DNA of 57,500 bases from Symbiodinium natans (GCA_905221605.1 CAJNDS010000846.1:300001-357500), one strand, 5' to 3'; positions 12,218 to 25,233 are shown, numbered from the stretch's first letter. Numbers and translations are program-made. Notes: generated by a model not told the origin, from the letters alone.

Positions 12218-12396
12218 CTAAACCCTAAACCCTAAACCCTAAACCCTAAACCCTAAACCCTAAACCCTAAACCCTAAACCCTAAACCCTAAACCCTAAAC
12301 CCTAAACCCTAAACCCTAAACCCTAAACCCTAAACCCCAAACCCTAAACCCTAAACCCTAAACCCTAAACCCTAAACCCTAACCCTAAACCCTATA
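12218..12396. repeat. CCCTAAA array
   Basis: One of the longest heptamer arrays, about 25 units with one CCCCAAA and one shortened unit. Confidence 0.95.
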
Positions 12397-13561
12397 ACCG
12401 CCTTCTGAAATCCTTAGACCCTATAACTCTGAACCCTGATTAAACCCCAAATCCTATTACCATAACCCTCAACCCTGGAATCCTATAGCCCTGCAACCCC
12501 ATCACCCCGTAGCCCCATATCCCAGTGAGCCTTACCCCAGAACCCTAACCCTATAACCCTACAGCCCTTACAGCTCCAACACAAAATGCCGAGCCCACCT
12601 CGCAGTCGGTCGCGGAGGCCTGCAGGCAATTTAGGGTTTACGGTTTACGGTGTAGGGTTTAGGGTTTAGGGAGGGCGCAGAGGGACGTAGGGCGTTAGGG
12701 TTTGCGCTTTCTGGCTTTGCAAAGCCAACACCCAACACCCGAAAGCCCAAACCCGAACCCTTAAGCCCGAACCCTTAAGCCGCAAGCCTTAAGCCTTAAG
12801 ATTTAGGCCTTAAACCTGAAACCTTAAATCCCAACCCAGGGTTTAGGGCTGAGGGTGGTGGGGTGCTCGAGGTTTTGGGAGTCGAGTGTCCGAGAGCCAT
12901 CGAAGGCAGGGCTCAAGAGCCGACATGGTTCTCAGAGCGTCGGGTTTAGGGTTTAGGATTTAGGGTTTAGGGTTTAGGGTTTAGGGCTAAAGGTTTGGGT
13001 TTGGGGTTCAGGGTTTCTTTGTGGGCGTAGGGCTTTACAGGGCTATAGAACTCAGAGGGTTCTTTAGGGTTAAAAACTCCTAATTAAGCCCGAAGCCCTA
13101 GACTATAGGGCCTATTAGGGAAAGGAGAGTGCCGATTAGGGCCCATAGGGCTTTAGCGCAGGTCTTACAGTGGGGGCGGCTTCCAGGTGCAGAGTTACGT
13201 TTAGGAACAGATACCCACACAGGTACAGGGTGCAGGGTTTATGGTGTAAGGTTTGGAGCGAACTTAGCGGGTATTTGTACCATCCTTTTTGACCTCACAT
13301 ACTAGACCACGCTTTGTAACAGAGAGCCCTTCCCTTGCACATTGTTCCGAAGTTCTGACTCTTGGCAACGCATCAGTGCCCATCGGTGCTGATTTTGACA
13401 GCCGGCTTTGAGAGCCGTGAAACTCAGAATGGGGGGTTGTTGTAAATTGGGGCCGCCTCGGGGACCTGTTGACAAGAAATCCTATAACCACTATAAAAAG
13501 GTTTCGGTTGTCGGGCTTCGGGTACATCAGGGTGAGGGGGGCGACCCGACTATGGAACAAC

Positions 13562-13650
13562 CTCCAAAAGCTTCTTTGGGGCCCTGCGTGGGTTGTTGCT
13601 CACTCCGCCCCCGCCCTGCTGAGCCTGGGCAGCTGAGTTCAGCGCATCTT
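13562..13650 (-). CDS. Coding-like island, family unknown
   Basis: Minus-strand reading KDALNSAAQAQQGGGGVSN onward, with exon-like codon use, bounded on the right by a G/T-rich low-complexity stretch. No family recognised; not phase-chained. Confidence 0.35.
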
Positions 13651-13654
13651 GGAT

Positions 13655-13765
13655 TTTTTGGGGGGGTTTTGGGTTTTTTTGGGGTTTTTGGGTTTTTTTT
13701 TTTGGTTTTTGGGTTTTTTGGTCTTTTTTGGGTTTTTTGGGTTTTTTTTTTGGTTTTTTGGTGTT
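13655..13765. repeat. G/T low-complexity tract
   Basis: Irregular runs of T and G (TTTTTTGGGG types). The Lys/Pro/Thr-rich open frames across it are artefacts of composition. Confidence 0.85.
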
Positions 13766-13888
13766 TGAAAGGTGTTGGTAAGTGGCTTCTGACCTGACAG
13801 TGGCACCTTCCCGGCGTACCGAGCAAGCAGCCTATGATTGCAAACGATCGTGTGCGAATGGTCATTTGGGCTCCCTTAGTACATGATG

Positions 13889-14012
13889 TACAGGGTGGGG
13901 CCCCCTTACTATACTAACTGTAGTTAAGGGACTTATAACCTAATTTAGGGTCCTTATAACCCAATTTAGGGCCCTTATAACTCTACTTATAACTAGGGGG
14001 CCCCACCCTGTA
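13889..14012. mobile_element. MITE family A, copy 2 (inverted)
   Basis: Same element as at 3921, in opposite orientation: begins TACAGGGTGGGGCCCCCTTA and ends GGGGCCCCACCCTGTA. Confidence 0.9.
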
Positions 14013-14630
14013 GTGTATGTACATTACAACAGATTGCTACACAACTGAACGTCGGAAAGTTGGGTGGGCTTAAGATTCTCAGAGAAGGTTTGAGGTTTCG
14101 CTGCAAGGGTACCTGGACCTCAATTCCAAGAACAGTTAATCAGCATGACCCATACAAAAAAACAAGTAACACAATGCTTTGTCATTGCGTGTTCCAGTTC
14201 CAAGGAGCAGCGTCTCTGACTCTCTCGACGGCGCACTGATGCGAGACAAGAAGACCTGGGAGTACAGCGTCCTGCAGCGTCCAGGGCTGCAGTCAGAGCC
14301 ACCTCCCTACCACTCGAGGATTTACGGCATATCACCCCACTTTCTTTTCAGGGCAAGGGATTCTGGAAAAGTTCCAGGGAGCCTTGGGGGAGTAGTTCAT
14401 GTTTCGGGCGCAGGCTCAAATTGTGAACTAGATAAATAAAATACACCCAAACTTTCTTAGAATACCCTAAACCCTAAACCTAAACCATTATTAAGCCTCA
14501 AACAATACGCCCTGTTGCCCTCAAGGTTTCCCCTCGCTCGCCCGGCTAAGCGGCGCGATGCCATAGAGGGCGAGGATGCCCCCAAGCGTGGCCGGGAGTG
14601 GATACCTCGGTGTTCAGGGGTTACTCGCCC

Positions 14631-14722
14631 AAAGGATCCATGTCCCTATATAGTATACACTTGGGCCCTAAAGCTACTTTATAGGAACCCCTTTAGCTAT
14701 ATTGATACATGGATCCTTAGGG
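14631..14722. mobile_element. Single palindromic element
   Basis: Terminal AAAGGATCCATGT pairs with ACATGGATCCTT; the interior is AT-rich (CTATATAGTATAC). Confidence 0.55.
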
Positions 14723-16007
14723 TCGATTTTCACGCAGTTTATGGCGTCAAATGTTATGGTTAACTTAATCTGGAAAAAACAGAACTACTGCCAAGTACAA
14801 GTAGTACCTTATATGTTTGATGTCTTTTGATACGACAGAGAAAATGTGTTGGGACATCTGCAGCCTACCTGTACATCATTCTCGAAATAATCTTTCTGTT
14901 AGAGGCATAACAGACAGTCGTTTTAATGTGTATTTTAGAGTACTGACCCTGTCCCCAAAAGCATCCTCAAACCCTAAACAGGAACCGCAAAACCCCAAAC
15001 CCTAGACCCTCCCAGAGCTCGTGAGCCCCGTTGCGGCGTGAGGTTTGCGACCCGGATGGCGGCTGGGATCATGCAGCCTCGGTTTTGGGTTGAGGAGTTT
15101 AAGGGTTCTAGGTTTAGGCCCAGGGTTTAGGGTTTACGGATTTCGGAGTTGAGGATTTCGAAGTTTTGGGCTTTAGGGTTGTCGGGTTGTTGGGGCTGAA
15201 GAAGAGGGCACCCCTTGTTGTGCTCCCTCTCCCTCCCTCTCTCTCCCTGTCAGGGTTCAGGGTTCAGGGTTTGGGGTTCAGGGTTTTTAAATAACGGTGG
15301 TTATTACAATGGCTGAATGTTTAGGGTTTGTGATGCTTGAGGATTATGGGTAGTGCAGGCGGGGGTCTAGCTAACCGAAATGAGATAAGGATACAACCAG
15401 TCATGGCTTTTGTTCGCCGACTGTTGCATAAGGGTTGACAATGGATTCTGGGTGTGTTTTTCTGGCTGGCAGATGTGCCCTCCATCGCACAGATCCTGCT
15501 CAGGCCGTAACCCTGAGAGCCTAACACCCATCAACAGCAACAGGGCATAGAGTGGGGGGGGGGCAGGAAAGACTTAGGGGTCCGGTCCAAGGTTTCCGAA
15601 GCACTGTAAAGCTTCTCAAGGCTTCCTGGAAAATAGAAAGCGGCTGAACGGGGTTCATGAGAGGTAAGGCATCTACAGCTCATACTTACTCGGGCGCCAG
15701 CGTGGTACGTACAAGCCTGCTTTGCATCTACCCATGGAGAATCAAGTAAGGACAAGGCACCCCAAACCAAAACCCAAAAAGCCAGAATTGCCCCCCCCCG
15801 CCCAACCCCACCCCCAAGAAACCTGTACGAAAAAACAGGCTGCAGGGTCTAGGGCTTAGGGTTTAGGGTCTAGGGGTCTAGGGTTTAGGGTTTAGGGTAC
15901 TCCTCCTAAACCCTAAGGCCCCAGGAGCCCAGAAAGAACACGCCGATCATGTTGCGGATGTGGTGCCCAAGTGCCTGCCATTAGGGTTTAGGGTTAGGGT
16001 TTAGGGT

Positions 16008-16168
16008 TTAGGGTTTAGGGTTTAGGGTTTGGGGTTTGGGGTTTGGGTTTTGGGTTTGGGGTTTGGGGTTTGGGGTTTGGGGTTTGGGGTTTGGGGTTTG
16101 GGGTTTGGGGTTTGGGGCTTGGGGCTTGGGGTTTGGGGTTTGGGGTTTGGGGTTTGGGGTTTAGGGTT
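16008..16168. repeat. TTTAGGG to TTTGGGG array
   Basis: Four TTTAGGG units followed by about eighteen TTTGGGG or CTTGGGG units. Translates into a fake Asn-Pro-Lys-Pro-type repeat. Confidence 0.95.
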
Positions 16169-17124
16169 GGTTGAGGGTTTTGGGGGTTGGAGTTTGGGGC
16201 TTGCGGCTCTGTAAACCCTGAACCTTGACACCCTTGGCCGCCCGCCAGCCAGCTCTACGTCCACGCAGAGACAGCGAAGATGATGCAAGACCCCCAAGCG
16301 TAGGGTTTAGGGCAGTTTTGGGTGTAGGGTTTAGGGTTTAAGCCCAACACAACTCAAACCAAAGGACACTTTTTCCAGTTCGGGGTTCTTAGGGCTTCCG
16401 TCACCATGGCAACCTTTACAATCGGTCCGTCCGTCAAAGACCCTAAACCCTAAACCCGAAACCCTAAACCCTGTGTCCCTATAAACACTAAACTCTAAAG
16501 AGATAAATCGCTGCAAGCCGAACTCATCAGATAAGAACCAAAACCCACAGGAAAAACACAGAGTGAATACCTCATAAAGACCCTAAGCCTAAGCCATCGA
16601 CCCATCAGCCTAAACCCTAAACCCTAAACCCTAAACCCTGAACCCTCAACCCTAGTTACACCCGCCTCCTGTTTCGCTGACTGAACTTCCGAGGCCTCCT
16701 TGCCTAAGTTGGTTTAGGGTTTAGGGTTTAGGGTTTAGGGTTTAGGGTTTAGGGTTTAGGGTTTAGGGCTTAGGGGAAATAAGCAAGGCGCATACCAAAA
16801 AGAAGAAAACAAAAACGGCACCACTTGGGCTCCTAGAGGCTCTCGGCGGGGAGCTCGGAAAGCCTTTTGTTCAGCTCCTGGGAGGGGCTTGGGCACTTCT
16901 TAAACCTAGGGTTTAGGGTTTAGGGTTTAGGGTTAGGGGGTTCATGGGTAGCTTTTCACCTCAAATAGACCCCCTAATTCGGATTAGATGTTACATCGTG
17001 GAGTAATTTTGGGAGGGTTTTCCGGAAAGTGTTTTTTGGTTATAATTAGGGGCATTTCATCAAAAGCGGGAAGGGATTGCGTTTGGCGTTTAGGGTTTAG
17101 GGTTTAGCCCTCAGGCTCAGCGGT

Positions 17125-17265
17125 TTCAAGCGGTTTCGCCTACTTGTCCCTCTTCTTCATCCTTGTACTTCTGGATGGCGTTGAAGCCATTCCGCTGTCC
17201 ATTCACCTGCAGCAGACCTCCGATAGTGATGGGGATGGAGAAGCCGTAGTCCTGTGGCTGCAGAA
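17125..17265 (-). CDS. Coding-like terminal exon of an unknown membrane protein
   Basis: Open minus-strand reading with TGA at its end: DYGFSIPITIGGLLQVNG, then NAIQKYKDEEEGQV. A phase-0 join to the island at 17610-17660 (VWIGRVGMVLGILGFTAGAYL) would give a small protein with a hydrophobic helix. The GRxxM pattern recalls chlorophyll-binding-like one-helix proteins, but this is only a hint. Confidence 0.4.
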
Positions 17266-17609
17266 AGAGGGGAACTTTAGATTTGGTTAAGGGCTCAGTT
17301 TCGAAACCTTTCTTATGACTCTAGAACCATGTCAAGCTACAGGGGCTGGAGGTTCAGGGCTTATAGGCTAAAATGACACGACAATCGGGGGGGGGGGGGG
17401 GGGGGGGGAAATTGAAGTGGAGCGGGAAAGGGCTGCTGTTGCTGAACAGCAGCCAGAACAAACTTCGGTGAACACCACACCTCCTTCAACCCCCTAAGAG
17501 GTTTTGGTTGCCTGCGTCAACCCCCTAAGCCCAAAAGGGTTTGGGGTTCAGGGTCTGAGGCCCCCAAACCTGATGCCCACACCTCGCCCCGGCATCCTGC
17601 ACAGGACAC

Positions 17610-17660
17610 CAGGCGAGATATGCGCCGGCTGTGAAGCCCAGAATGCCGAGCACCATGCCA
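17610..17660 (-). CDS. Coding-like island with a transmembrane-like segment
   Basis: Acceptor ACTGAG before GTG; reads VWIGRVGMVLGILGFTAGAY, a Gly-rich hydrophobic helix. Likely upstream partner of 17125-17265 through a GC donor after CTC. Confidence 0.35.
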
Positions 17661-17942
17661 ACGCGCCCAATCCACACCTCAGTTTTCCCCACGGCTCTCG
17701 GCCCCTAAGAAACCCTCGACATCCCTGAAACACCAAACCCCGAATTAAACCTACACACCTAAACCCTGGAAAACCACAAGCCTTGTAAGATCCCATGAGC
17801 GACAAAATACTGTCTGAGGCGCGTGGAACGACTTTGCCTTCCCATCGAAAACGGATGGTGTGAGAAGCCTTGGCTTAGGATCCTAGGGTGCTTTAGCGTT
17901 TAGGGCTTTCGGTTTTTCGGGTTTAGGGTTTAGGGTTTAGGG

Positions 17943-18010
17943 ACCCTAAACCCTAAACCCTAAACCCTAAACCCTAAACCCTAAACCCTAAACCCTAAAC
18001 CCTAAACCCT
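17943..18010. repeat. CCCTAAA array in head-to-head arrangement
   Basis: Preceded at once by GGGTTTAGGGTTTAGGG, so opposite orientations meet at 17942, a potential foldback. Confidence 0.9.
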
Positions 18011-20254
18011 CGGGGGATGCAACTATAAGGACCCTCTTCGACCGCGGCGGCGGAAGTGGGCGGAAGTTCTCAGCGGGGGGGTGTAAAGGGGGGTTTTGCG
18101 GGAAGTCAGAGCGTTGAGACAGGAAGTACACCAGGGCTTGGGGTTCAGGGAGTTTGGGAGTTTAGGGTTTAGGGTTTAGGGTTTAGGGTTTAGGGTTTAG
18201 GGTTAACGTCTAGAGCTTAGGGTTCGGGCTTTGCAGTTTCGGGTTCAGGAAGTTTAGGGTTTCAAGTCTAAGCTTGAGAAGCTCCAGGACGCCTCGACAA
18301 TAACCTACTGTTGCTCCCGCTGTCTCTTAAGAAACCCGCGCGATACTCAGAAGCACTCTTTGTATCACAACCAGCATAGTTCAGAAAGCGGGTTTGGGGT
18401 TTAGGGGTTAGGGTTTAGGGCTTAATTATAAGGTTTAGAGAATCAGCTGTTGATGAAGGCACGGGACGTGTAGGACTTTGTAGAGATAGAGTTTTAGGCT
18501 TGGGGTTTGCAGATTCTAAAGTTTGAGATGCCTCAAACCGTATGGCCCTAAAAAGCTCCGAGAAGCGTTCGCTTCGTGATCATATTCAAAAGCGCCGGCT
18601 TAAAGGGATTTGAGTTTAGGCTATATGCTTTGTGGTGTAGGATTAGGACGCGTGCAAAGATGTGTAGAGGTTTAGGGTTTAGGGTCTATAGTTCAAGTGG
18701 AGGGCGTGTTGTGCACGCAGGCCAGGCAGATGCCGAAGACGGACGTAAGGTGCAACCTTGGCTTCACTCTGTAGGCTTCCGGGAGAAAGCTGACGATTTC
18801 GGCGTTTGTTCTAGGTTGGGGAGTTCTTGAGAGAAGTCCTTTTTGGGAGCACGCTTTTCAATATAGAACTTGGCTACTCTCCTTCTGCTTCGGTGAAAGC
18901 AGCGGTTCAGGACTTGTAGCACTAGTTTGCAGTTGACTAAACCCTAGGCCCTAAGCCCTAATCCCAAAACTCTGAACCCCAAACCCTAAACCCGAAAACC
19001 TACAAACTGCTCATCAACCTGTGAGTAGCTTGAGCTAACGCGGGTCGAGGTTGTGCACTCGCTTATCAATTCAGCTGATCTGCGCGGTAGATCCCCTAAC
19101 CCCGAAGCTTTCTCAATCTCGCGAACAATTTAAACCTTATCCGGCACTTGGAAACCCTATAGACCCAGAAGGCCTGATACTGTTTGCGTAGAAGCTGCGG
19201 TACCCCAAGCCGGATGCCCTCAAGGTACCAAGCTTGTCTAGTGAGGAGCCCTTATTAGTGCCATACTTCATTCCTAAAGCCCCCCCACCCCGCCCCAAGC
19301 AAATACAAAAACACAAACAAAAGACAACTGCCAGCCCCTGAGCCCTATAGACCCTGTAAACCCTACCAAGACCCCATACAAAACCTGTATGAACCCCCTA
19401 CATAAACCCTACATCAACCCCATGTCAACCCCATATTGAACATGCATTACCCCTTATATAAACCCTACATTAACCCCATATTAACCCTACATTCACCCTA
19501 TATCAATTAACCGTTCAACCCTAAATCCTAATCCCTAAACCCTAAACTCTATCTATGCACCTATAAACCCCACTCCATGGTCTGGAGGCAGGAAGATCGG
19601 CCGCCGATATTCGCGGTGATGCTCCATAAGAGGCGGGGTGTGAATGAAGAAGAACCTCAAGCAGCAAAGAAGGCCAGGGTTTTGGGTTTAGGATGGTTTA
19701 GGGTTTAGGGTATAGGGTTTAGGATTTGGGTTTGTAGGGTTTAGAGGGTTGAGGACTCGTTGGGACTTCGAGGGTTTAGGGTTTATGGCGGGCGACTCAG
19801 TGATGACAAGCCCGAACAAACCCGAGGTAATTGTTCCCCAAGCCTACGCACCCTAAACCCTAACCCCTACTCTAGAAACCCTAGCCCACAGCTGTTGAGG
19901 CTGTGGTCAGGGGCCCAGCCGTCATGCTTTGGGGGGCTTAGGGTTTCCGATATACGCAACATGTCTTCAGACGGTTGGGCTTCAGCCCCAAACCCCTACA
20001 CATCTTAAGGCCGTATAAAACCCCCAAGCCACGAAGAGTCAATAGGGGAGCTGCTCAGCTGCTCCCAAAGTTCTTGCCCCGGGTTTGTGGAAACTTGAAC
20101 TCAGGTCTCCCTCAAACTGAGCTGGAGGGAGTTCAGCCTCCCCCCAGTAGGTTTGGGAGTTTGGGAGTTTGGGAGTTTGGGATTTCGGGATTTCGGTATT
20201 TTGGGTGCCCCAAAACATCTCCGAACCAGCAAGCCCTACATCCTCAAGGTGTTG

Positions 20255-20375
20255 GGGCTCTCGAATTTTTCGAGGCGCCAGAAGAGGATCCCCGTGCCCA
20301 ACAGCCAGTAGATGTTGAGGTTCTTGATGCAGGAAGCCATGGTGCCCTTGATGCTCAAACCGTGCACAGAAGCAA
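20255..20375 (-). CDS. Coding-like island, possible start of a small membrane protein
   Basis: Reads MASCIKNLNIYWLLGTGILF then WRLEKFES, with an ATG in a GGCACC context and one hydrophobic helix. Family unknown. A plus-strand reading is also open here, so the strand is judged by codon third positions and by the neighbours. Confidence 0.35.
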
Positions 20376-20435
20376 CCTGCAAACTCCGTTTCAGCAACCA
20401 GCTCTTTCACGGTCAGCTCTCTACGTTGGGGTGTT

Positions 20436-20622
20436 AGAGTGTAGGGGTTTAGGGGTTTAGGGGTTTAGGGTTTAGGGGTTTAGGGGTTTAGGGGTTTAGG
20501 GGTTTAGGGGTTTAGGGGTTTAGGGGTTTAGGGGTTTAGGGGTTTAGGGGTTTAGGGGTTTAGGGTTTAGGGGTTAGGGGTTTAGGGTTTAGGGTTTAGG
20601 GGTTTAGGGTTTAGGGTTTAGG
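20436..20622. repeat. TTTAGGGG octamer array
   Basis: Mainly the 8-bp unit TTTAGGGG (about 15 copies) mixed with TTTAGGG. The complementary octamer dominates 42655-42835. Confidence 0.95.
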
Positions 20623-22332
20623 GCTTCCCTGAACCTTAGAGCCTAGTACCCCCAATAGTAAGGGGGGGCACCAGACTTGGAGACCTGACCGACAGGGGAA
20701 GTGCGCACCCCCGTGGCTTGGGAATGTGTGCAGGTTGTCCTTGAACCCTTTGGAGCATACTCCAAAGTAAGACCATCTTAAAACAGTGAGTGAACATGTT
20801 CCTAAGATCCTCTCAAAACTAATCAGTCATAGAAAAAAACATGAAATGTCCCAAGGGCTGTTCAACCAACAACGAGAGACTCCGGAGCCAAAAAGGACGC
20901 CAGGCGGAATAGTTCTAGCCGTCCCAGTCAGACTGCCACAGCCCAGCAAGCTAATGCCCACTTTAGGTTTTCGGGTTTAGGGTTTAGGGTTTAGGGTTTA
21001 AGGTTTAGGGTTTAGGGTCTTGGTTGAGGGTGGAGGGTATGAGGGCTTCGCGCTAATCTAGCGGTTTGGGGATCAACATCGGGTTTTAGCTCTTAGCCCT
21101 GAAGCCCGCCCCCGACAGATGGAAGACCCCCCTACGCCCTAAACCCTAAACCCTAAGCCAGCAACCCTAAAAACCTCAACCCTAAACCCTAAATCGGGGA
21201 GAGCAGTTGCGTCCGCAAATCACTACTGAGTCTTTGTCGCGTCGTCGCATACGCAATATGCTAAGGGATATCGGGTTTTGGGTCTTCGGGTCTTCGGGTT
21301 GTGGGTCTTCGGTCCTCGGTCTTCGCGCCTTCGGGTCTTCGAGTCTTCGGGTCTTCGGATCTTAGGGTCTGAGGGTCTGAGGGTCTTAGGGTCCTAGGGT
21401 CTTAGGTTTGAGTGTCTTTGGGTTTAGGGTCTAAGGCTTGAGGGTTTAGGGTCTTACTAATGGGGTTTAACCTTCTAACTTGGGTAGCCTTTTTCCCGAA
21501 TACAGATCCAAAAGCCCCAGGATGTGTTTGCGTTCAAGTTTCTTGCGAGGTCCATCGGTTGGCTGTAGAAATGCTTAGGGCTTTTGACGCTTAGTATGGC
21601 TTAGGAGGGTTTAGGGTTTCGGGTTTGGCGCTTCATCTCGGGGAAGAGGATCCATCTAAACCCTAAACCCCTACAAACCCTAGACCCCAAACCCTAAACC
21701 GTAAACCCTAAACCCTGATCATGAACCCTGAACCCTGAAACCCTCAACCCTAAAACCCCCAAACCCTAAGACAATGAAGCTTACCAGTCTCCAGAACAAA
21801 ATAGCCTTCCCAGGCTTTCTTCCAGGGGCCGTGGCCTGGGACACGTAAGGGCTTAGGTTTCTACAATCTAAGCCCTCTAAGGGTTCAGGGCCTGGGGTTT
21901 TAGGGTTCAGGGTTTAGGGTTTTGGGGTGCAGGGCCTGAGATCTAAAATCAAGGAGCTTGGCGGCTTAGGGCAGGCTAAGAGCTTTCTCTGGTGCGCGCA
22001 GTCAGAGTTTCCGAGCCCTTCGTCCCCTCAAGCTCAACCCTAGAATCACTCAACCTGAGGCCTTTCGAAGCAGACGCCCGAACTCCATATTTTGGGGTGC
22101 ACGCTTCTTCAGATGCCCGTTTATGGCCTGAGCCTAAACCCTAAGCTTTAGAAAAAAAAACAGGGGTCCCGGTTTGGGGGTCTCGGACGCAAAAAATGCT
22201 TAAGAATCTAAGAATCTAAGCCAAAGGTCAAAGGCCCTCCTGGTGAGGCCATTGCTACAATACGCGCTTTCGACACTGAGCCTGAGGCCATGCCAGAAGA
22301 TGGGGAAGTACCTGAGGCTTGGTAAGAACTTG

Positions 22333-22412
22333 CTGTTGGTTGGTAGGGAATCCCTTTAAAGGGTCTGTTTAGGGGGATATAGAGTACTTGATTCCCTCAT
22401 TCTCATATGACT
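22333..22412. mobile_element. MITE family C, short or partial copy
   Basis: Begins CTGTTGGTTGGTAGGGAA and contains CCCTTTAAAGGG and ATTCCCTCATTCTCAT like the other copies, but is about half as long and lacks a clear right terminus. Confidence 0.5.
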
Positions 22413-22856
22413 CTTAGAAGAGTTTTGGGCGTAGGTGGTTCTGAGGCTTAGGGCGTAGGTGTCGGCATAGGCGTAGGCGGCTTAGGATCTGCCTGCAATC
22501 TCCATGCGCTTCGGCGTAGCCCTCATATTCCATAGCAGGATAAAATCCTCTACGCAAACCTATGGAAAATTTTACTTCATCCTTCCACCCTGGGCGAAAA
22601 CTCCGTGTATCCGGGAGAGAAGGAGAGGGACAGAGACAGACAGCGACAGAGACAGCGGGGGTACTGGAAAAAGGTGCGAATATTCGCAAAGTCGTCTCAC
22701 TCACTCTCTCTCTCTCTCTCAGAACCTCGGTCCAAGAACCCTAAACCCTAAACCCTAAACCCTAAACCCTAAACCCCGGCATCCCGAGCCCGCCGCCTTC
22801 GCCCGAGAAAGCGCGCTCGACCTGAGTGTGCCCGAGAGCTTTCATGTCTCTCCTAG

Positions 22857-22985
22857 CCCTAAACCCTAAACCCTAAACCCTAAACCCTAAACCCTAAACC
22901 CTAAACCCTAAACCCTAAACCCTAAACCCTAAACCCTAAGCCCTAAGCCCTAAGCCCTAATTAAGCCCTAAACCCTAAACCCTAA
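22857..22985. repeat. CCCTAAA array
   Basis: About ten CCCTAAA units, then CCCTAAG, then CCCTAAA. Confidence 0.95.
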
Positions 22986-25233
22986 CACTACAAACCCTAA
23001 ACCCTGGACCCTGAACCCGCAACCCGAAAACCCAACCCCCAACCGCAACCGTAAAGCCCAAACACTAAAATCCCTGAACCCTAAAACAACCCCAAAACCC
23101 TGAAAACACCCGAAACGCCCCAACAAAATTGGAAGCTAAACCTGAGGAGTGAAGGCTTTCAGTGGGAGACTCGCGGGCTGAACCTGTAAGTTCTAGGGCG
23201 GAAAGTGCTGTAGGGAGTTTTGGGTTTTGGGTTTAGGGTTTAGGGTTTAGGGTTTAGGGTGCTGAAGTTTGGGGAGCTTCGGGCGGCAAGGCTTTGGGGC
23301 TCAGGGTTTGTAGGGAGTGCAGCTGCAGCTGCGCGATGTAGAGATCATGTCTTGAAGTGTGGACTACCAGGCTTTGGAGCCCTAGGGAAGAAAACAATGT
23401 CTCCAGGTGGAGGGTTTAGGCTGTTTGGCGCTTGGGCGCAGGAGTTAAGAGATTTCTCTTGGTCTCTTTCCTATGTATGTATTTCCTATGTATTTATTCT
23501 TTTGGCATGCTTTTTTGGGTGCTTCAGCTCAACAGTTCGGGTTTTAGTCTGTCTACTCTCAGACTGAACGCACAAGAAGGCGCCATGGTCCGCTGAGCCT
23601 TGGGGAGCCCTAAAGCCTAACGACACCACTTAACAATCGCTGCCTTCATCCAGGGCCCCTCCACTCCTGAAACCCTACCTCCCCTAAACCCCTAAACCCC
23701 TAAACCCTAAACTCCCAAGACTCGAACTTTGTGAGCTGCTGCCAAAACACATCCCAGGGTCTCAAAGACGGACATCGGCGCATCGAAGACCAAGGGGACC
23801 TTTTTTTTGGGATGCAGTTTTAAGCTTGATGGGCTCTCTTCACTTGGGTTGTTGGGGTGAATTTAAGGTTCTGAGGGTTGCCGAGGTTCAGGCAGCAAAC
23901 GCCCAAGCAGTAGAGTCTCGGGAGTGCCGCGGTTTTAGGGATCAACGTTCGATTGACTCAAAAGTGTAAAATTCCTGTGCATCCTGAGGCTGTGGATGTC
24001 TTCAGAGGCTTACCGAGGATAACCCTGAGCTCCAAACCTCAAAGTCCCCATCTCTTAAACCATAGCAGCCCAACACCCCGAACCCTCCATCCGAACCCTT
24101 AAAAATCCTGAGCCCTGTAAACCTAAAAGGGATAGTGTAAACCTTAAACCTCATAAACCTTAAACAAGCCGTATGCGCATTGCAAACCCCATACCCGAAA
24201 CCTTGTAAACTTTACGAGCCATATACCTGAAGCTTATGAACCTGAAACGTTTTATATATGCAAGCTCCTTATCAACCGCAAACACCTTAGCCTTTCAGAT
24301 ATTCAGCAATCATCTAACGCTATAAACCCTCTGAAATCTTGTAATGCAAACCTATAAAGCCTGTAAGCCTTTCGCCCATCTACCACATGAACCGCAACCT
24401 TGGCATCAGGATGGCTGTCTACAGGCCCCTCAGTGAGGCTGCGACGTCCACGTCTATGGAGTGACTCTTCCTGGACTTTCGGCAGCTCGACGGATTGCTA
24501 GGGCGCATTGGAGGGAGCATTTAGGGTGCAGTATGTAGGGCTCCTTGCAATTTAGTCGATGTCAGTTCTGTGTTTAGGGTCTAAGGTTTAGGTTTCACTC
24601 AGCTTATTATTGCAACTCGAGACTCAAGACAACCGTTGTCCCACCAAATTGCGGTTTAGGGGTTCAATTAGGGTTCGGGGTTCAGACCCCGCAGCATGAC
24701 TCGACTTCGGATTCTGTCCATCTGTTGCAGTGTTCGGCCAATGCCAACTGGATCGGGACCCCTGTTCTTCAGCGAGGGTTCTACCCTAAACCTCCAAGCC
24801 CTGAACCCCAAACCTGCTTTCAAAAATGATCCGAAGAAACAGCTGTCTACACATCTGAAGGTCTCACTGAAGGGCACACTAGGGAGCTTCACGTTCAGGG
24901 CCGCGGGGTTACAAAGCTTCCGGGGCTGCTTGAGGTCTATTCATTTTCTCTCCTACAGGTTTAGGCTTAGGGCTTGCAGTAGACCATAAACCCCCAGATC
25001 CGACCCAGAGTGAACTAAATGCAAGGCAACTGCACCAAAGCTCTGGGGAACATTCCCCTCTTTTGAAAGGTACAAGTGTCCCTAAAACCCTAGAAGCCCT
25101 GAAGCCGAGACCCTCTTTCAATTGCAGCTGTGGAGCGTTCCGTTCTTGAAAGCGATGCCTGGCTCCACCGACTCCAGCAGAACCGGCCTGCTCGACCGTG
25201 GCAGATTTTTGCGGGTCTGGCGTTTGGGGGCTT

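Larger units (their letters stand above)
8940..13260. other. Region with unassigned coding-like islands
   Basis: Minus-strand readings that look protein-like: 9010-9090 (FRAALWNLLWCKLRRRRY), 9440-9510 (ELRGHHSAEVWKLVIRPP), 10057-10160 (SACQDLWLYCGDLESG, GT donor), 10310-10425 (SVHEYVFAAGSSERREVF), 11775-11850 and 12880-12945. They may belong to one unknown gene. Separated by TTTAGGG/CCCTAAA arrays. Confidence 0.4.
14040..17100. other. Region with unassigned coding-like islands
   Basis: Islands at 14190-14300, 14527-14620, 15915-15980 and 16830-16905 are open on both strands; the minus readings (for example TLYSQVFLSRISAPSRES and KKCPSPSQELNKRLSELPAE) fit the prevailing gene direction. 15190-15900 holds no convincing exon. 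17387-17408 is a poly-G run. Confidence 0.35.

Noticed and set aside
13527-13865. Open frames of about 110-130 codons rich in Lys/Thr/Pro or Phe/Gly
   Set aside because: Produced by the T/G homopolymer tract at 13655-13765, not by a gene.
16022-16297. Frames encoding Asn-Pro-Lys-Pro-Gln-Thr or Gly-Phe-Gly-Val-Trp repeats
   Set aside because: Direct translation of the TTTGGGG array; the same artefact recurs wherever heptamers are open.
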